Shown here piece by piece: positions 34,646 through 43,808 of a stretch of DNA of 64,000 bases. The stretch lies in contig NZ_SMLG01000001.1 of assembly GCF_004349195.1 (NCBI RefSeq), positions 186,001-250,000 on the forward strand, given 5' to 3'. The notes under the pieces were generated by a model that saw only the letters and a program-made list of their open reading frames with translations, searched no databases and had not been told where the DNA came from. The position numbers and the translations under genes are program-made. Every line of letters begins with the position of its first letter. The stretch's first letter is position 1. The stretch comes from Flavobacterium rhamnosiphilum (GTDB lineage Bacteria; Bacteroidota; Bacteroidia; Flavobacteriales; Flavobacteriaceae).

Positions 34646-35575
34646 ATGATAACAAGTGTTTTTAGAAAATCTACACCATTAAATTTTTCATTGGTCGTAA
34701 TTTTAATGCTGGTTTTCTTTTCAATATACCAATTCCAAGATTTATCCTGGACTAATTCCTTTTTATTAATTTTAAAAAAAGGAATGTTGTTCTGTGTTTT
34801 ATTGGCATCTGTTTTTATCACGAATTTTGTTGTAAAGAGAAACGGATTGAGTAAAGACAGTACCTACACGGTTTTTTTTTACTTTTTGTTTCTACTTTTT
34901 TTCCCTTCAGTATTAGATAATTTAAACCTGATCGTTTCTAATTTTTTTATTCTATTGGCGCTTCGCCGATTGATTTCATTGCAATCCCTGAAAGCTTCCA
35001 AAGAAAAAATATTTGATGCCTCATTATGGATTTTTCTGGCTGCACTATTTCATTTTTGGAGTATAATTTTCTTAGTGTTGGTTTTCATATCAATAATTTT
35101 CCATGTTTCCAGAGATTATAGAAATTGGATATTACCTTTTATCGCTTTTTTTATTGTTGGAATTCTGTTTATGATTTATGCAACAGTTTTTGATTTGAAT
35201 GTCATTGAATACATTATTAAAAGTGTACAAATCAATTTTGAAATCAACTATTTCACGAATAATTACCAAAACGGTGCTTTGTCAATCTATGCCACAATCG
35301 CTTTGTTTTTCCTGGTTTCTATGTTTGCCACATTGTCAAACAGACCACAATTGTTGCATACTTCCTTCAAAAAAATCATCGCGTCTTTCTTTATTGGAGT
35401 AGTAATTTTTCTGATTTCGGCCAGTAAAAGTAATGATTTGTTGCTTTTTACATTTGCACCTCTGACTATGATGGCAACAAGTCATATTGAAATTCCTCAA
35501 GAAAAATTAAATCAGGAATTAGTTATGTATGTGCTGACAGCCTGTAGTCTTTTTGCTTTTTTCTCCCAATTATAA
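34646..35575 (+). CDS. Multi-spanning membrane protein (DUF6427-like)
   Basis: 309 residues with about eight or nine membrane segments. Opening MITSVFRKSTPLNFSLVVILMLVFFSIYQF, then VVKRNGLSKDSTYTVFFYFLFLLFFPSVL. I recall similar proteins as DUF6427 in Flavobacterium; the role is unknown. It is divergent from the DUF6341-like gene and convergent with upp, whose stop codon it overlaps by 6 bp. Confidence 0.75.
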   Translation: MITSVFRKSTPLNFSLVVILMLVFFSIYQFQDLSWTNSFLLILKKGMLFCVLLASVFITNFVVKRNGLSKDSTYTVFFYFLFLLFFPSVLDNLNLIVSNFFILLALRRLISLQSLKASKEKIFDASLWIFLAALFHFWSIIFLVLVFISIIFHVSRDYRNWILPFIAFFIVGILFMIYATVFDLNVIEYIIKSVQINFEINYFTNNYQNGALSIYATIALFFLVSMFATLSNRPQLLHTSFKKIIASFFIGVVIFLISASKSNDLLLFTFAPLTMMATSHIEIPQEKLNQELVMYVLTACSLFAFFSQL

Positions 35576-36223
35576 TTTTTCACCGTATGCTAAATCTCCT
35601 GCATCTCCCAAACCGGGAACTATATAACTGTGCTCATTGAGTTTTTCGTCCAAAGAAGCTACCCAAAGATGACAGTTTTCCGGCAAATGTTTTTCAAGAT
35701 AAGCAATGCCTTCTGGCGCGGCAATTACAACGGCAATGTGAATTTCTTTTGGCGTACCTCTTTCCATTAATTTATTATAAACGGCAACAATAGATTGACC
35801 AGTGGCAAGCATTGGATCAACTAACAACAAATTTTTTTCATTTATATCAGCAATAGCTTGGTATTGGACTAATATATCAAAGTAATCATCATTGTTGGGA
35901 TGATGTCTAAAAGCAGATACGAAACCATTTTCGGCATTGTCAAAATAATTCAAAAACCCCAAATGCAGGGGTAATCCAGCTCGTAAAATGGAGCATAAAA
36001 CCAATTGGTCCTTAATCTCGGTAGTCTTTTTTATGCCTAATGGTGTCTGGATTTCAACACTTTTGTACTGTAATTTTTTACTTAATTCATACGCCATTAT
36101 TTCGCCAATACGTTCAATATTTCTTCGGAAACGCATGCTGTCATTGTGAACATTTACATTCCGTATTTGTCCCAAAAAATGATTTAGGATGCTATTGTCT
36201 TCTGATAAATAATGAATTTGCAT
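35570..36223 (-). CDS. upp: Uracil phosphoribosyltransferase
   Basis: 217 residues. It makes UMP from uracil and PRPP in pyrimidine salvage. The PRPP loop is NLLLVDPMLATGQSIVAVYN (about 130-149). Uracil-binding region YIVPGLGDAGDLAYGEKL at the C-terminus matches the family pattern (Y-x-x-P-G-x-G-D-x-G-D). LCSILRAGLPLHLGFL is also conserved. The gene is divergent from DUF4254 with an 87-bp gap. Confidence 0.95.
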   Translation of the reverse strand: MQIHYLSEDNSILNHFLGQIRNVNVHNDSMRFRRNIERIGEIMAYELSKKLQYKSVEIQTPLGIKKTTEIKDQLVLCSILRAGLPLHLGFLNYFDNAENGFVSAFRHHPNNDDYFDILVQYQAIADINEKNLLLVDPMLATGQSIVAVYNKLMERGTPKEIHIAVVIAAPEGIAYLEKHLPENCHLWVASLDEKLNEHSYIVPGLGDAGDLAYGEKL

Positions 36224-36283
36224 GTTTTTATTTTTGCTGTTAAACTTATAAATATTTTTATAATCTATAAAAGTATAAAAAAG

Positions 36284-36291
36284 TATCTTTG
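36284..36291 (+). promoter_or_regulatory. Putative -7 box (TATCTTTG) for the DUF4254 gene
   Basis: Matches TAnnTTTG and lies 19 bp before the ATG at 36311; it would be inside the coding region if the longer frame from 36212 were used, so it supports the later start. Confidence 0.5.
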
Positions 36292-36310
36292 TCCTTTAAA
36301 ATATAAAGAT

Positions 36311-36916
36311 ATGTTTTCAAAATTAGCGTACTCCGTATTCGAACAAAGCATTAAAGATTATCATCAGTTTGATAATGTTGACCAACCGATTAATAATCCT
36401 TTCCCAAAAGATAAATTTGAACATCTATTGTATCATAAAAACTGGATTGATACCGTGCAATGGCACTTTGAGGATATTATTCGTGATCCAAATATTGATC
36501 CTGTTGCCGCTTTGACTTTGAAAAGAAGAATCGATGCTTCTAATCAAGAACGCACCGATATGGTGGAATATATTGATAGTTATTTTCTTCAAAAATACAG
36601 TCATGTAAAGGTAAAAGACGAAGCGAAAATCAACTCCGAAAGTCCGGCTTGGGCTTTTGACAGATTGTCTATTTTGGCTTTGAAAATTTACCACATGAGA
36701 GAAGAAGCTACTCGTGCCGAAGCTTCACAAGATCATAGAGATAAATGTCAAGCTAAATTGAATATTTTATTGGAACAAAGAACGGACTTGTCTTTGGCCA
36801 TTGACGATTTATTGCATGACATCGAAAATGGGGATAAATTCATGAAAGTGTACAAGCAAATGAAAATGTACAACGATGATGATTTGAATCCTGTTTTGTA
36901 TCAAAATAAGAAGTAA
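36311..36916 (+). CDS. DUF4254 family protein
   Basis: 201 residues from the ATG at 36311 (MFSKLAYSVFEQSIKDYH). The frame extends 33 codons upstream, but those residues are low-complexity hydrophobic and a -7 box precedes the chosen ATG. The protein is helical, with LYHKNWIDTVQWHFEDIIRDPNIDPVAALTLKRRIDASNQERTDMVEYID and SPAWAFDRLSILALKIYHMREEATR, the typical DUF4254 words. It is usually found next to GT9 heptosyltransferase-like genes, as here, so a role in LPS or cell-surface glycan synthesis is likely (inference). The stop codon is 3 bp before the TTG start of the next gene, in the same frame. Confidence 0.88.
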   Translation: MFSKLAYSVFEQSIKDYHQFDNVDQPINNPFPKDKFEHLLYHKNWIDTVQWHFEDIIRDPNIDPVAALTLKRRIDASNQERTDMVEYIDSYFLQKYSHVKVKDEAKINSESPAWAFDRLSILALKIYHMREEATRAEASQDHRDKCQAKLNILLEQRTDLSLAIDDLLHDIENGDKFMKVYKQMKMYNDDDLNPVLYQNKK

Positions 36917-36919
36917 TTT

Positions 36920-37975
36920 TTGGCAAACTCAGCATTGTCAACTACTATCAAACATATAGCCGTCATGAGACTTTCCGCAATGGGAGATGTCGCCATGACG
37001 GTTCCTGTTTTACGGGCTTTTGTAAGTCAGCACCCCGAAGTTAAAATCACGGTGGTTTCCCGACCTTTTTTCAAACCTTTTTTTGAAGGAATTCCTAATG
37101 TTGCTTTTTTTGCTTTCGATGAAAAAGAAAAACACAAAGGATTTCTTGGATTGTTGCGTTTGTTCCAAGATTTAAAACGTTTAAATATTGATGCTTTTGC
37201 CGATTTACACAACGTTTTGCGTTCTAAAATCGTCAGAAACCTATTTGCTTTAAGCGGAAAAAAAACAGCATCGGTTGATAAAGGAAGAGCGGAGAAAAAG
37301 GCGTTGACCCAACCCGAAAATAAAGTGTTTAAGCAACTGCCAACGATGTTTGAAAGACATGTGAAAGTGTTTGAACAACTCGGTTTTACAGTTGATTTAT
37401 TCTCCCGAAGTGTCGGGACGGTTTTTCCTGAAAAAGCAGTTTTGAGCCCAGAAATTCTAGCGTTAATTGGAGATAAAAATCAAAAATTAATTGGAATAGC
37501 TCCTTTTGCACAATATGATTCTAAAGTGTATCCGTTGGATTTGATGCAGGAAGTGATAGACAAATTAGCTTTGGATGCAACCAATACCATTTTACTTTTT
37601 GGTGGTGGAAAAAAAGAAATTGAACTGTTGCATTCGCTTGCTTCCAACAAAGAAAATGTCATTACTATGGCAGGGCAACTCAAATTTCAACAGGAATTAC
37701 AGCTCATCAGTAATCTGGATGTGATGCTTTCCATGGATTCCGGAAATGCGCATATTGCAGCAATGCTTGGCGTAAAAGTGATTACGCTTTGGGGCGCGAC
37801 GCATCCGTATGCGGGATTTTCACCTTTTAATCAGCCATTGGAAAATACCTTGGTTTCGGACAGAAATCAGTTTCCAAAATTACCGACTTCGGTGTATGGA
37901 AATAAAAAAGTGGATGGCTATGAAGATGCCATGCGAACCATTACTGTTGATTCTATTGTAAAAGTTTTAAATTAG
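36920..37975 (+). CDS. Glycosyltransferase family 9 (heptosyltransferase-like)
   Basis: 351 residues if started at TTG 36920. The first ATG (36965) would delete the first beta strand (HIAVMR) before the conserved RLSAMGDVAMTVPVLRAF motif, so TTG is preferred. Other GT9 words: IDAFADLHNVLRSKIVRNLFAL, IGIAPFAQYDSKVYPLD (about 192-208), TILLFGGGKKEIELL and LSMDSGNAHIAAMLGVKVITLWGATHP. It would add a heptose-type sugar to the LPS core at the inner membrane. It contains the palindrome TCCCGA-AGTG-TCGGGA at 37403-37418. It follows DUF4254 in the same frame, separated by one TAA. Confidence 0.92.
   Translation: MANSALSTTIKHIAVMRLSAMGDVAMTVPVLRAFVSQHPEVKITVVSRPFFKPFFEGIPNVAFFAFDEKEKHKGFLGLLRLFQDLKRLNIDAFADLHNVLRSKIVRNLFALSGKKTASVDKGRAEKKALTQPENKVFKQLPTMFERHVKVFEQLGFTVDLFSRSVGTVFPEKAVLSPEILALIGDKNQKLIGIAPFAQYDSKVYPLDLMQEVIDKLALDATNTILLFGGGKKEIELLHSLASNKENVITMAGQLKFQQELQLISNLDVMLSMDSGNAHIAAMLGVKVITLWGATHPYAGFSPFNQPLENTLVSDRNQFPKLPTSVYGNKKVDGYEDAMRTITVDSIVKVLN
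37403..37418. repeat. Coding-embedded palindrome TCCCGA-AGTG-TCGGGA
   Basis: A 6-bp perfect stem with a 4-nt loop in the GT9 gene, encoding SRSVGT, the same peptide as the copy in the CapK-like gene. Confidence 0.75.
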
Positions 37976-38224
37976 TGTAAACAAGTGAATTAAATCAAAT
38001 TCATAGTTAGGTTTATTGTTGTTTTTTAGCTATTTCTTGAAGGAATAATTTTATAAATTATTTAACAAATAGGTTTTAAATTATTAGTGTTAAAAATACT
38101 AGTTTAGCGGGCTGTGAGTTAGGTCTTACAACTCAAAGTTCAATTAGGAGAAAGAGGAGCTTTTTTAATCAAGTTGCTTTTAGAAATCTTGAAATGCTAA
38201 TACAATAAAAAATAGAACCTATTT

Positions 38225-41005
38225 ATGCCAAAAATTACTGTAACAATTGCAATTTTGTTCTTATTCTCTTTTTCAGCGTTTTCTCAAAAAACAAACCTTT
38301 CGGGTGTTTTAAAGGAAGGTAGCGAAAAAACCCCCATTTACAATTCGGTTGTTGCTTTATTAACCCCCAAAGACTCTATTTTATACAAGTTTACCCGATC
38401 GGATAAAGAGGGGAACTTTAATCTCAAAAATGTAAAAGCAGGAAACTATATATTGATGACGGCTCATAGCCAATATGCCGATTATGTAGATGCCATAACT
38501 GTTGAAGAAGGCGAAAAAAAAATGGGGACAATTGCTTTGATAAGCAAAATTAATGCGCTTAGAGAAGTAATTATAAAGACAGGTTCTATTAAAATTAAAG
38601 GAGATACTACCAGTTACAGGGCAAGTGATTTTAAAGTAGGTGCCAATGCAAACGTAGAAGAATTACTAAAAAAACTGCCAGGGATACAAGTAGATAAAAA
38701 TGGTGTTATAAAAGCCATGGGTGAAACAGTAGAAAAAGTATTGGTAGATGGCGAAGAATTTTTTGGCGATGACCCTGGTATGGCGGTAAAAAACTTACGG
38801 GCAGATGCAGTAAAAGAAGTACAAGTTTTTAATAAGAAAAGTGATCAAGCCGAGTTTACAGGAATTGATGATGGCGAGACAAAAAAAACAATTAACCTGA
38901 AATTAAAGGAAGATAAAAAGAAAGGTTATTTTGGTAAAATAGATGCTGCAAACGGACCATTAACAACTATGGATTCCAGATACAATAGCAATCTTATGTT
39001 TAGCTCTTTTAAAGGAAAAAGAAAACTGTCCGCTTTTTTATTAAATGGGAATACGGGTCAAGACGGACTTGACTGGCAAGACAGCGAAAAATTTGGAGGA
39101 CGAGATGATATAAGCATGAACATGGATGACGATGGAAATGTAAGTTATGAATGGACAGGTGGCAATACTGATGATGAACCTTATGTTGACACTCAAAATG
39201 GGTTTATCAAAAACACCAACGCAGGATTGCAGTACAGCAACAAGTGGAATGATAAACAAACATTGAATTTATCGCCAAAATACAATAAGCAAATTTACAC
39301 CAACAATAATAGCAAGATTACCCAAACACAAGTAGGAGAAACCCAATTAAACGAAAACACATCGAAGGTAAGCAATGTAAACAGAAGTAATTTTAAACTA
39401 AATGCTACTTACGACGTAAAATTAGATTCAGTAAACTCCATAAAATTTACCGCCAAAACCAATTTTTATAATACAGAAAGCGATGAATTTATAAACGGAA
39501 ATACTACGGGAGAGGATGGATTATTAAAAAACAAACAGGAAAAAACATTTACTACAAAATCAGATAAGGAATCTTTGTTTGCCAGTATTTTGTATAAACA
39601 TAAATTCGCCAAAGCCCGTCGTACATTTTCTGTAAACAGTAGTTGGAACACTTTGAATACGGATGCAAATAATTTCTTAAAGTCTTCTAACGAAAGTTAT
39701 GAAGGAGGTGATTTTTCCTCCAGGGTTGATGTAGATCAAAACAAAATAGGAGAAAAAACAAATCAAAATCTTGCTTTAAATGTTACCTATACAGAGCCTA
39801 TTGGAAAGAAATTTGCATTGCAATTTGGCTATCAAGTTACTCATAATACTGGTGAAAGCAACTATTTAACCTATGATTATTCGGAGGTTACAGGCAAGTA
39901 TGATTTGGTTGTAGATTCTTTATCAAACCAGTTCAAACAGACCATAACAACTAACAAGCCCAATATAAAATTGAGTTACAATGCCAAAAAAATAAATTAT
40001 AGCTTTGGAAGTGGTTTTGGTTTTACTTCGTTTGATTTGCAAGATCAAACTTTAAACAAAGAATACAAGCGCAGCTACACCAACTTTTTTCCAACTGCAA
40101 ATTTCTCTTACAAGTACAAAAGCAATAGTAACTTGCGTTTCAATTATCAAGGCGCAACCAAACAGCCTACTATCGATCAATTACAGCCTTTGAGAAACAA
40201 TCAAGATTTTTTTAATCAAACTTTAGGTAATCCAGATTTAAAGCAATCCTTTACCAATAGTATAAGCCTATCACACAATAGTTATAGTATTTTGACAGAA
40301 TCGCATTTTTACCAAAATATTTCTTTTAGAACGACTGCCAATTTAATTTCTTACAACAAAGATATAGATCCAGAAAGCGCTAAAACAATTAGCACACCCA
40401 TAAATACAAACGGTAATTTTTCTGGTAATTTTTATTTTGGATATGGATTTAAGATAAAAAAAATAGATTTACATGTTAATCTTAATCCATCTGTTAACTA
40501 TAACAAATCAGTACTTAGTATTAATAACAAAACCAACAACTCCAATACGTTGAATTCAGGATTTTCAATTTATTTAAATAAATCAAAAGAAAAGAAATAC
40601 GAATTTAGTTTAAGTAATAGATTTTCAAATAACAGAAACAGTACTTCTCAAAACGATGAAATAAAATCATTTAACACTAATAATTTGGACTTGGATATAG
40701 GAGTTTATTTCAGGGAAAAATGGAAACTATCCACAGACTACAATTTAAATTCTCGTCAAAAAACGGTCGATTTTCAAACCAATCTTACCAATCAATTGTG
40801 GAACGCAAGGCTACAACGGACCTTCAAAAACGATGAGTTTACGGCTTATATCCTAGTACGAGATATTTTGAATCAAAATATAGGCATCAATAGATATGTT
40901 TATGAAAACGTAATAGGCGAGGAACGAAACGATAGGCTCAAAAGATATGCTATGATAGGCTTTTCCTGGAATTTTAAAAACAAAGGCGAAACAACAAAAA
41001 AATAA
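38225..41005 (+). CDS. Outer-membrane receptor-like beta-barrel protein (TonB-dependent receptor type)
   Basis: 926 residues with a signal peptide (MPKITVTIAILFLFSFSAFSQ). A CarboxypepD_reg-like domain (about 22-110; LSGVLKEGSEKTPIYNSVVAL) is followed by a plug-like region (about 120-230; EVIIKTGSIKIKGDTTSYRASDFKVGANANVEELLKKLPGIQVDKNGVI, KVLVDGEEFFGDDP) and a long barrel of the outer membrane beta-barrel family 3 type, ending in an aromatic-rich strand (YAMIGFSWNFKNK). Pairing with a GLPGLI gene 100 bp downstream is a common Bacteroidota arrangement. The ligand is unknown. The 249 bp before it show no gene and no clear promoter. Confidence 0.88.
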   Translation: MPKITVTIAILFLFSFSAFSQKTNLSGVLKEGSEKTPIYNSVVALLTPKDSILYKFTRSDKEGNFNLKNVKAGNYILMTAHSQYADYVDAITVEEGEKKMGTIALISKINALREVIIKTGSIKIKGDTTSYRASDFKVGANANVEELLKKLPGIQVDKNGVIKAMGETVEKVLVDGEEFFGDDPGMAVKNLRADAVKEVQVFNKKSDQAEFTGIDDGETKKTINLKLKEDKKKGYFGKIDAANGPLTTMDSRYNSNLMFSSFKGKRKLSAFLLNGNTGQDGLDWQDSEKFGGRDDISMNMDDDGNVSYEWTGGNTDDEPYVDTQNGFIKNTNAGLQYSNKWNDKQTLNLSPKYNKQIYTNNNSKITQTQVGETQLNENTSKVSNVNRSNFKLNATYDVKLDSVNSIKFTAKTNFYNTESDEFINGNTTGEDGLLKNKQEKTFTTKSDKESLFASILYKHKFAKARRTFSVNSSWNTLNTDANNFLKSSNESYEGGDFSSRVDVDQNKIGEKTNQNLALNVTYTEPIGKKFALQFGYQVTHNTGESNYLTYDYSEVTGKYDLVVDSLSNQFKQTITTNKPNIKLSYNAKKINYSFGSGFGFTSFDLQDQTLNKEYKRSYTNFFPTANFSYKYKSNSNLRFNYQGATKQPTIDQLQPLRNNQDFFNQTLGNPDLKQSFTNSISLSHNSYSILTESHFYQNISFRTTANLISYNKDIDPESAKTISTPINTNGNFSGNFYFGYGFKIKKIDLHVNLNPSVNYNKSVLSINNKTNNSNTLNSGFSIYLNKSKEKKYEFSLSNRFSNNRNSTSQNDEIKSFNTNNLDLDIGVYFREKWKLSTDYNLNSRQKTVDFQTNLTNQLWNARLQRTFKNDEFTAYILVRDILNQNIGINRYVYENVIGEERNDRLKRYAMIGFSWNFKNKGETTKK

Positions 41006-41105
41006 ATTAGCAACTGTTCTGAAATAAAACAAAGTTCCCGGAATAACATAAAGAGCGTTCAAAAAAACCAAAAATCTAATTATCTAAAAGTCTAAATATC
41101 TATCT

Positions 41106-41867
41106 ATGAAATCAATACTTTTTTTTATTGCAGCACTAATTTTTACAACTACATCAATAGCACAACAATTTATAGATAAAGCTGTAATTGAATATGAAGT
41201 AAATACCAATCTCAAAAAAACAATGAGCAATGACAGTTGGGATGAGATGATGAAAGAGAACCTGTCTGACCTAAAAATATCCTATTTCACCTATACTTTT
41301 GCCGACAACAAAAGCCTATACAAATTTGATAGATGGAGCCCAAAAACAAGAATACCAAAACACGAAAAAGATGCGGATGAAGAAAACACTTGGTATTTTG
41401 ATTTTACAACTGGAAAAATGAATATGCAAAAGCAAATAGTAGGAACTAATTTTGTAATAGCAGACAGCATACCAAATATACAATGGAAAATCACAAATGA
41501 ACATAGAGAAATAGCCGGTTATAATTGCCGAAAAGCTGTGGGCAAAATAATGGACGACGTATATGTATTTGCTTTTTACACGGACGACATCACCATTTCT
41601 GGTGGTCCATGTTCTATAAATGGTTTGCCGGGTATGATTTTAGGACTTTCAATACCAAGATTATACACCTCATTTATAGCTACCAAAATAGATTTAAAAA
41701 TCAGTAACGAATCAGACATACAACCGATTACAGCCAAAAAAACCTATGACTTAGTGGGTCTAAAGTCGTTGATAGGAGAAAAAACTAAGGATTGGTTCAC
41801 CTATGGCGAGGATAAAGAAGAAAACAAAAGACAAAAAAATCTTTTTTTATGGAATGCTTTTTTATAG
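41106..41867 (+). CDS. GLPGLI family protein
   Basis: 253 residues with a signal peptide (MKSILFFIAALIFTTTSIAQ). The family signature appears as SINGLPGMILGLSIPRLYTSFIATKI (about 176-200), together with WYFDFTTGKM and WKITNEHREIAGYNCRKAVG. GLPGLI proteins are periplasmic or cell-surface proteins of unknown function that nearly always accompany a receptor-like barrel gene, as here. Confidence 0.9.
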   Translation: MKSILFFIAALIFTTTSIAQQFIDKAVIEYEVNTNLKKTMSNDSWDEMMKENLSDLKISYFTYTFADNKSLYKFDRWSPKTRIPKHEKDADEENTWYFDFTTGKMNMQKQIVGTNFVIADSIPNIQWKITNEHREIAGYNCRKAVGKIMDDVYVFAFYTDDITISGGPCSINGLPGMILGLSIPRLYTSFIATKIDLKISNESDIQPITAKKTYDLVGLKSLIGEKTKDWFTYGEDKEENKRQKNLFLWNAFL

Positions 41868-41903
41868 TTCTTTAATGACAAATGAATTCGTGTAAAAAAT
41901 AAA

Positions 41904-42212
41904 TCACAAATAAATTTTTTCGTCTTGGCAACGCTTCAAAATATAGCTTTTTAAGTTCGAAATGGTTTCTTGATAAGCTGGAGCTTCAAAACCAAAACGT
42001 TCGTGTTCCATTTGTTCTTTTTCGATTGCGTTGCAGCCTTTGATGACTTCTTTAAGCATATCGAGCATCGCCAATTCTTTATTGTTCGTTTTTTGAAATT
42101 TGAACTCCACGATTTCATCCTGCAATTGCTCGCAATAGTCCAAAAGTTGCGCAACTTCTGGTTCGTCAAGAAGCGAGGGATTGGTTTTGAAAATTTCTCG
42201 AATGGATTTCAT
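41904..42212 (-). CDS. Conserved hypothetical cytoplasmic protein
   Basis: 102 residues from the ATG at 42212 (MKSIREIFKTNPSLLDEPEVAQLLDYCEQLQDEIVEF). The frame extends 18 codons upstream but those are low-complexity. The protein is helical and acidic with Glu/Lys-rich coiled-coil-like stretches (FQKTNNKELAMLDMLKEVIKGCNAIEKEQMEHERFGFEAPAY). I do not recognise it. It is convergent with the GLPGLI gene. Confidence 0.65.
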   Translation of the reverse strand: MKSIREIFKTNPSLLDEPEVAQLLDYCEQLQDEIVEFKFQKTNNKELAMLDMLKEVIKGCNAIEKEQMEHERFGFEAPAYQETISNLKSYILKRCQDEKIYL

Positions 42213-42508
42213 GTAAAAATAGTTTTCAGTTGCAGTTAGCTTAAAAATCGATAGGCTGATTTGCAATCAGTGCATTCTTTAATTTCAACACTTTTTTAGA
42301 TACAAAAATAGAACTTTTTTGGGTTGTAGCTTGTGTTTACTGCTCTCGTTTTGGGCACAGAAAGGAATTTTGCACTATCAGTGTGGCGACATATTCGCGC
42401 GGTTGGGAGAAAGTAGTTTCTTGCGTTCAGGCGTAGCTAATCATTAGTTGAATGTTTGTAATAAATCCAAATTGAGCATAAATTATATAAAGTGTTTAGC
42501 ACGTTATT
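42213..42508. other. 296-bp gap with locally GC-richer sequence
   Basis: No gene was found. 42380-42440 is GC-richer than its surroundings and contains ACATATTCGCG at 42389-42399, which recurs inverted at 43682-43692 on the other side of the two lipoprotein genes. Confidence 0.45.
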
Positions 42509-42967
42509 TTATTCAAATAGTATCAATTTATTAGTTTTCCGGATTTTAACAATATGATATGGCTGTGTCATTACAGCGGTTGCATTTCCTTTTAAAACAT
42601 TGTCAATTGTTACGATAATTTTATTCTCGGTTTCTGTAATTTTGATGATATCTATTGAATGTCCACCATTTCCATATACTTTATCAAAAACTGCAATAAC
42701 CATAAAATTCGCAAAATCAATATTCGTTTCTGTAAATCCGTCACTGTTATTATTCACGGAATTCATTTTAGTCAATAATTCATTCCAAGAGTCTGAGTCA
42801 GAAATTGTAAAATTCTGCTGAACAATATTCTCTCGTCCATTTCCAAAAAGATTGTTCTGTCCAATTGCCGTTAAATTAAGCGGATTTAAATCTTCATCCG
42901 TTTTGCTGCAACTTGTCATTAATCCGATAAATATTGTAATAAATAAGATTGAAATTTTTGGTTTCAT
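42509..42967 (-). CDS. Lipoprotein with PrcB-like C-terminal domain
   Basis: 152 residues. Lipoprotein signal MKPKISILFITIFIGLMTSCSK (lipobox LMTSC, Cys20). The C-terminal part (about 90-152), FANFMVIAVFDKVYGNGGHSIDIIKITETENKIIVTI..PYHIVKIRKTNKLI, matches the pattern of the PrcB C-terminal family (F..xxxIAVxxG..xxGGxxIxIxxI). That domain binds a chymotrypsin-like protease in Treponema; here the partner is unknown. Monocistronic by position, in an accessory-looking stretch. Confidence 0.72.
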   Translation of the reverse strand: MKPKISILFITIFIGLMTSCSKTDEDLNPLNLTAIGQNNLFGNGRENIVQQNFTISDSDSWNELLTKMNSVNNNSDGFTETNIDFANFMVIAVFDKVYGNGGHSIDIIKITETENKIIVTIDNVLKGNATAVMTQPYHIVKIRKTNKLILFE

Positions 42968-43106
42968 AATGTAGATGTTTTTATTATTAACGTGTTTTTT
43001 TGTCTAATTTGCTACAACTTACGCATATATGATAAAATCACACAAAATCATTTCGCCATTAAACCAATTACCCAAATCAATTGTAGTAGCTGTTTTGTAT
43101 AGTTCT

Positions 43107-43535
43107 TTATTCAGTTTTTACGAATCCGCTTCCAATTCCATCATAATTATTATCTGAAATATCCAATTTATTTGTTTCGTAAACTTTAATTATTCCGTTT
43201 ATTACAACGTTTTGAAGTTGTTGATTTTTAGCATAACAAATTATAAATCTTTCCATTTCTCCAGAATAAATAGATCTTTTCATTACTAATTCATATGTTC
43301 CACTTTCGACTTCATTTCCATTTTGGGCTATTGAGTATACATAATTTTTCATTAAACTTAATTGAAAAGTATTTCCAGTAGTTGGCTTTTCGTGAATATG
43401 GAATGCAAACCCTCCATCTGTACTTATCCAATTCCATTTTCCAATTATATCCGAATTCTCGATTTTAGTTTCGTCGTTAGAGCTACAAGAAATAAAGCCA
43501 ATTGAAAAAATGAGGATTATAATAATTTTTTTCAT
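43107..43535 (-). CDS. Small lipoprotein, possibly lipocalin-like
   Basis: 142 residues. Lipoprotein signal MKKIIIILIFSIGFISCSS (lipobox GFISC, Cys17). The mature part starts SDIIGKWNWIST and continues with alternating strands (FQLSLMKNYVYSIAQNGNEVESGTYELV), as in small lipocalin-like domains of Bacteroidota. The exact family is not recognised. It lies 139 bp upstream of the PrcB-like lipoprotein gene on the same strand. Confidence 0.7.
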   Translation of the reverse strand: MKKIIIILIFSIGFISCSSNDETKIENSDIIGKWNWISTDGGFAFHIHEKPTTGNTFQLSLMKNYVYSIAQNGNEVESGTYELVMKRSIYSGEMERFIICYAKNQQLQNVVINGIIKVYETNKLDISDNNYDGIGSGFVKTE

Positions 43536-43762
43536 AACTTTTTGTTTTTAAGTCAGATGCTCAAATCTCAATTTGGTTGCGTCAAATTTTGACTAATATT
43601 TTTTAATATTTTGAAAACAAACTGTTTAAAATTGATTAATATTTTTTATTTTTTTTCGTTAGCTAATGGAGTCAGTTTGGACGCGAATATGTGGAATTAC
43701 ACCCAACGGGTTGTAATAGTATTCTGCTAATATAGTAAAAATCAAAACCTCACTAAAACAAA

Positions 43763-43792
43763 AAAACTTCCCTTTTCAGAGAAGTTTTCGTT
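43763..43792 (-). terminator. Intrinsic terminator after the ferredoxin-reductase gene
   Basis: AAAACTTC (43763-43770), 10-nt loop, GAAGTTTT (43781-43788), with a U-run on the minus strand. It is 17 bp past the stop codon at 43809. Confidence 0.75.
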
Positions 43793-43808
43793 ATAATTTA
43801 GAAGTTTC

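Noticed and set aside
36212..36310. N-terminal extension of the DUF4254 protein (start at 36212)
   Set aside because: The extension covers the -7 box at 36284-36291, overlaps the upp start and reads as low-complexity sequence.
37976..38224. Possible small gene or RNA in the gap before the receptor-like gene
   Set aside because: No frame with start and sensible composition, no clear stem with T-run; nothing to support a feature.
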